Below are positions 62,289-64,000 of a stretch of DNA of 64,000 bases, one piece after another. The stretch spans positions 372,001-436,000 of the forward strand of contig NZ_CP028339.1 in assembly GCF_003030465.1 (NCBI RefSeq), written 5' to 3'. The notes below the pieces were generated by a model, which had not been told where the DNA came from, did not search any database, and was given only the letters and a program-made list of their open reading frames with translations. The translations under genes and the position numbers were made by a program. Numbering within the stretch: the stretch's first letter is position 1; each line of letters opens with the position of its first letter. Source of the DNA: Thauera aromatica K172. GTDB taxonomy: Bacteria > Pseudomonadota > Gammaproteobacteria > Burkholderiales > Rhodocyclaceae.

Positions 62289-64000
62289 TGGGCGCCGCAG
62301 CATTGAGGATTCGGCCGTGGACGCCGGAGCGCGCCCGCGATGCGCTGAGCTACTGCAGTCCTGACTGCAGTTATGAGGATTGGATCGCCTTCGGGCAGGC
62401 TCTACACTCGGAATGGCCTGATGAGACGGGGCTAGACCTATGGTGCGAGTGGTCGTCCGTTGCTGATTCGTTTCCCGGTCGCAAGGATCTTGAGGCGCGC
62501 TGGCGCGGATTTCGGTCCGGAGGTGGTCGGACCATGGCGTTTGTCCACGGCCAAGCGAAGGCGCGCGGCTGGCACGACGATGCCCGCCCGGTGCAGATCG
62601 ATCCCGCCGAGGCCGAGCGCCGCCGTGTCGAGCGGGCCGAGCGGGACGCGCGGGCGGCTGCGGAGCTGGAGGCCGAGCGTGCGGAGGCTGCCGAGCGTGC
62701 GAATGCGATCTGGGGCGCGGTCTCTGCCAACATCACCGATCACCCATATGTCCTGCGGAAGGGCGGTCTCGGCTTCGGCGCGCTGGTGCGCCGCGGTCCT
62801 TGGCCTCAGAACGATTGGCCTGACGCGCTGCTGACACCGATCTTCGATCGCGACCAGCGCCTGATGTCGGTCGAGGCGATCTCCGCGACCGGCGAGAAGC
62901 GTTCGCTCCGTGGCGGCCAGAAGGCCGGCGGTTTCTGTGCGATCGGGCGGTTCTCGGATGGCGCGGCGAAGGAGGTCATCATCGCCGAAGGCATCGCCAC
63001 GGCGGCCGCGTGCGCCGACGCGACCGGCAGACCTGCGGTGGCTGCGTTCTGCAAGTCGAACCTGCGGGCGGCCGCTGAGGCAGTGCGGGCGATCCGTCCG
63101 GACATCAAGATCGTCATCGCTGCGGACGTCGGCGCCGAGCGTGAAGCGCGCCAAGCTGCCGCGGCAGTCGGCGGGTATGTCGCGGCCCCGGCGGGCGTCG
63201 ACGGCGACGGCAGCGATTTTTGGGACGTCTGGTCGCAACGCGGACCGGACGAGGCAGGCCGGCAGCTGCTCGGCGTGCTGCGTGGCGATCCGGTGGCACC
63301 GGAGGTCGAAGGCGCACCAGCAGGCGATGCGGTGCTGGCCGACATTGATTCAGCCACGCAGGGAAACGATCCGGCCCTCGATCCGGCGAGTACGACCAAG
63401 GAGCATGAAGCCACACCTTCCGTGTCGGAAAGCGAGCGCCCGTGCTTCCGCGTGTACGATGACTGGGTGGTTCTGGACACAGGTCGCAGGCTTCGGCCCG
63501 GCGTGTGGCATCACACCATGTCCACCCCGAAGAGCGGCGAACCCTCGCCCGTCGATTCGTTTGTGTGCGGCCCGCTTTATGTACTGGCCCAGACGTTCGA
63601 TGGCACCGAGAACAACTTCGGCCGACAGCTTCGTTTTCGGACCACGGCGGGCCGGTGGCGCACGTGGGCGATGCCCATGGAACTGTTGAAAGCCGACGGT
63701 GCGGATCTGCGCGGCGAGCTGCTTGCGATGGGCCTCGATATCGACCCGCATGCGCGTCAGACGCTCTCGCGTTACCTGCAGGATCGGCCGCCGGTGAAGC
63801 GGATCCGCTGCGCCCTTCAGGTGGGGTGGTGCGGCACCTCGTTTGTGCTGCCCGATGCCGTCATTGGCCCTGATGCGTCCGGTGTGATCTTTCAGTCTGG
63901 GGAGCGTGCACATGATGAGCACGGGCAAGCCGGCACGCTTGAAGGGTGGCGGAACGAGATCGCAGCGCGGGCGGTGGGCAACCCGCTGTTCGTCCTCGTG
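62288..64000 (+). CDS. Toprim/DUF927 primase-helicase-like protein (partial)
   Basis: Open from the ATG at 62288 to the window end (571 codons, no stop). The N-terminus (YCSPDCSYEDWIAFGQALHS ... WRGFRSGGGRTMAFVHGQAK) is a PriCT-2-like primase C-terminal motif. A charged coiled stretch (AEAERRRVERAERDARAAAE) follows. The Toprim-like domain reads VIIAEGIATAAACADATGRP and IVIAADVGAEREARQ, with the expected Glu and Asp. From about residue 380 a DUF927-like region (WVVLDTGRRLRPG, LYVLAQTFDGTENNFGRQLR) should lead to a helicase. It serves replication of phage-like elements. Confidence 0.85.
   Translation, partial: MGAAALRIRPWTPERARDALSYCSPDCSYEDWIAFGQALHSEWPDETGLDLWCEWSSVADSFPGRKDLEARWRGFRSGGGRTMAFVHGQAKARGWHDDARPVQIDPAEAERRRVERAERDARAAAELEAERAEAAERANAIWGAVSANITDHPYVLRKGGLGFGALVRRGPWPQNDWPDALLTPIFDRDQRLMSVEAISATGEKRSLRGGQKAGGFCAIGRFSDGAAKEVIIAEGIATAAACADATGRPAVAAFCKSNLRAAAEAVRAIRPDIKIVIAADVGAEREARQAAAAVGGYVAAPAGVDGDGSDFWDVWSQRGPDEAGRQLLGVLRGDPVAPEVEGAPAGDAVLADIDSATQGNDPALDPASTTKEHEATPSVSESERPCFRVYDDWVVLDTGRRLRPGVWHHTMSTPKSGEPSPVDSFVCGPLYVLAQTFDGTENNFGRQLRFRTTAGRWRTWAMPMELLKADGADLRGELLAMGLDIDPHARQTLSRYLQDRPPVKRIRCALQVGWCGTSFVLPDAVIGPDASGVIFQSGERAHDEHGQAGTLEGWRNEIAARAVGNPLFVLV

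Overview
The window is a high-GC chromosomal segment from a flagellated betaproteobacterium. An FlhDC-type master regulator, a CheZ, and the gene style overall point to Rhodocyclales (Thauera/Azoarcus-like). The genus is an inference from gene content, not a database match.

Layout. (1) 1-6.1 kb: flagellar basal body genes fliH(partial)-fliG-fliF on the minus strand, fliE, flaG, and a nitrate-sensing-type chemoreceptor. (2) 6.2-10.8 kb: an accessory strip of toxin-antitoxin (TA) modules, gene remnants and copies of a dispersed palindromic repeat whose arms are GGGGCGACCC/GGGTCGCCCC. (3) 10.8-14.5 kb: flagellin fliC with a FliA-type promoter and a strong terminator, then a convergent methyltransferase. 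(4) 14.6-26.6 kb: a heavily rearranged island. It holds an AT-rich orphan gene, TA pairs and fragments, an intact IS66-family element with an 8-bp target duplication, and a family of Rpn (COG5464, PD-(D/E)XK recombination-promoting nuclease) genes in full, truncated and tandem form. One block of this island has been duplicated. (5) 26.7-51.2 kb: the main motility cluster, nearly all on the plus strand. It contains a YcgR-like PilZ/HD fusion, fliD-fliS-fliT-fliK-like, an flhB-like small gene, flhDC, motAB, cheA-cheW, an Aer-like receptor, cheR-cheB-cheY-cheZ, flhB-flhA-flhF, an unidentified gene, flhE and fliA. Many genes are coupled by ATGA/GTGA overlaps. (6) 51.3-59 kb: housekeeping and signalling genes on the minus strand (YbiT ABC-F, a triple-SBP GGDEF protein, GST, alpha/beta hydrolase, 2Fe-2S ferredoxin-like protein, VanZ-like protein). 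(7) 59.2-64 kb: the left edge of an integrated element. It starts at a 3' tRNA-Lys fragment, followed by a tyrosine integrase, small HTH proteins and a Toprim/DUF927 primase-helicase-like gene that runs off the end.

How it works together. FlhDC would switch on the early flagellar genes. FliA, encoded in the cluster, would then drive late genes: I find TAAAGTTT-N11-GCCGATAA-like sites before fliC, fliD, motA and the 4-6 kb receptor gene. The che proteins couple the receptors to the motor, and the receptor directly upstream of cheR ends in DWEEF, a CheR/CheB tether-like pentapeptide.

The most unusual material is the Rpn island. Full-length rpn genes carry an internal Shine-Dalgarno-ATG in the right place for a short C-terminal product. 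Free-standing C-terminal rpn pieces recur, and the dispersed palindrome sits at the 3' end of every Rpn C-terminus, as well as at the broken end of several HigA remnants.
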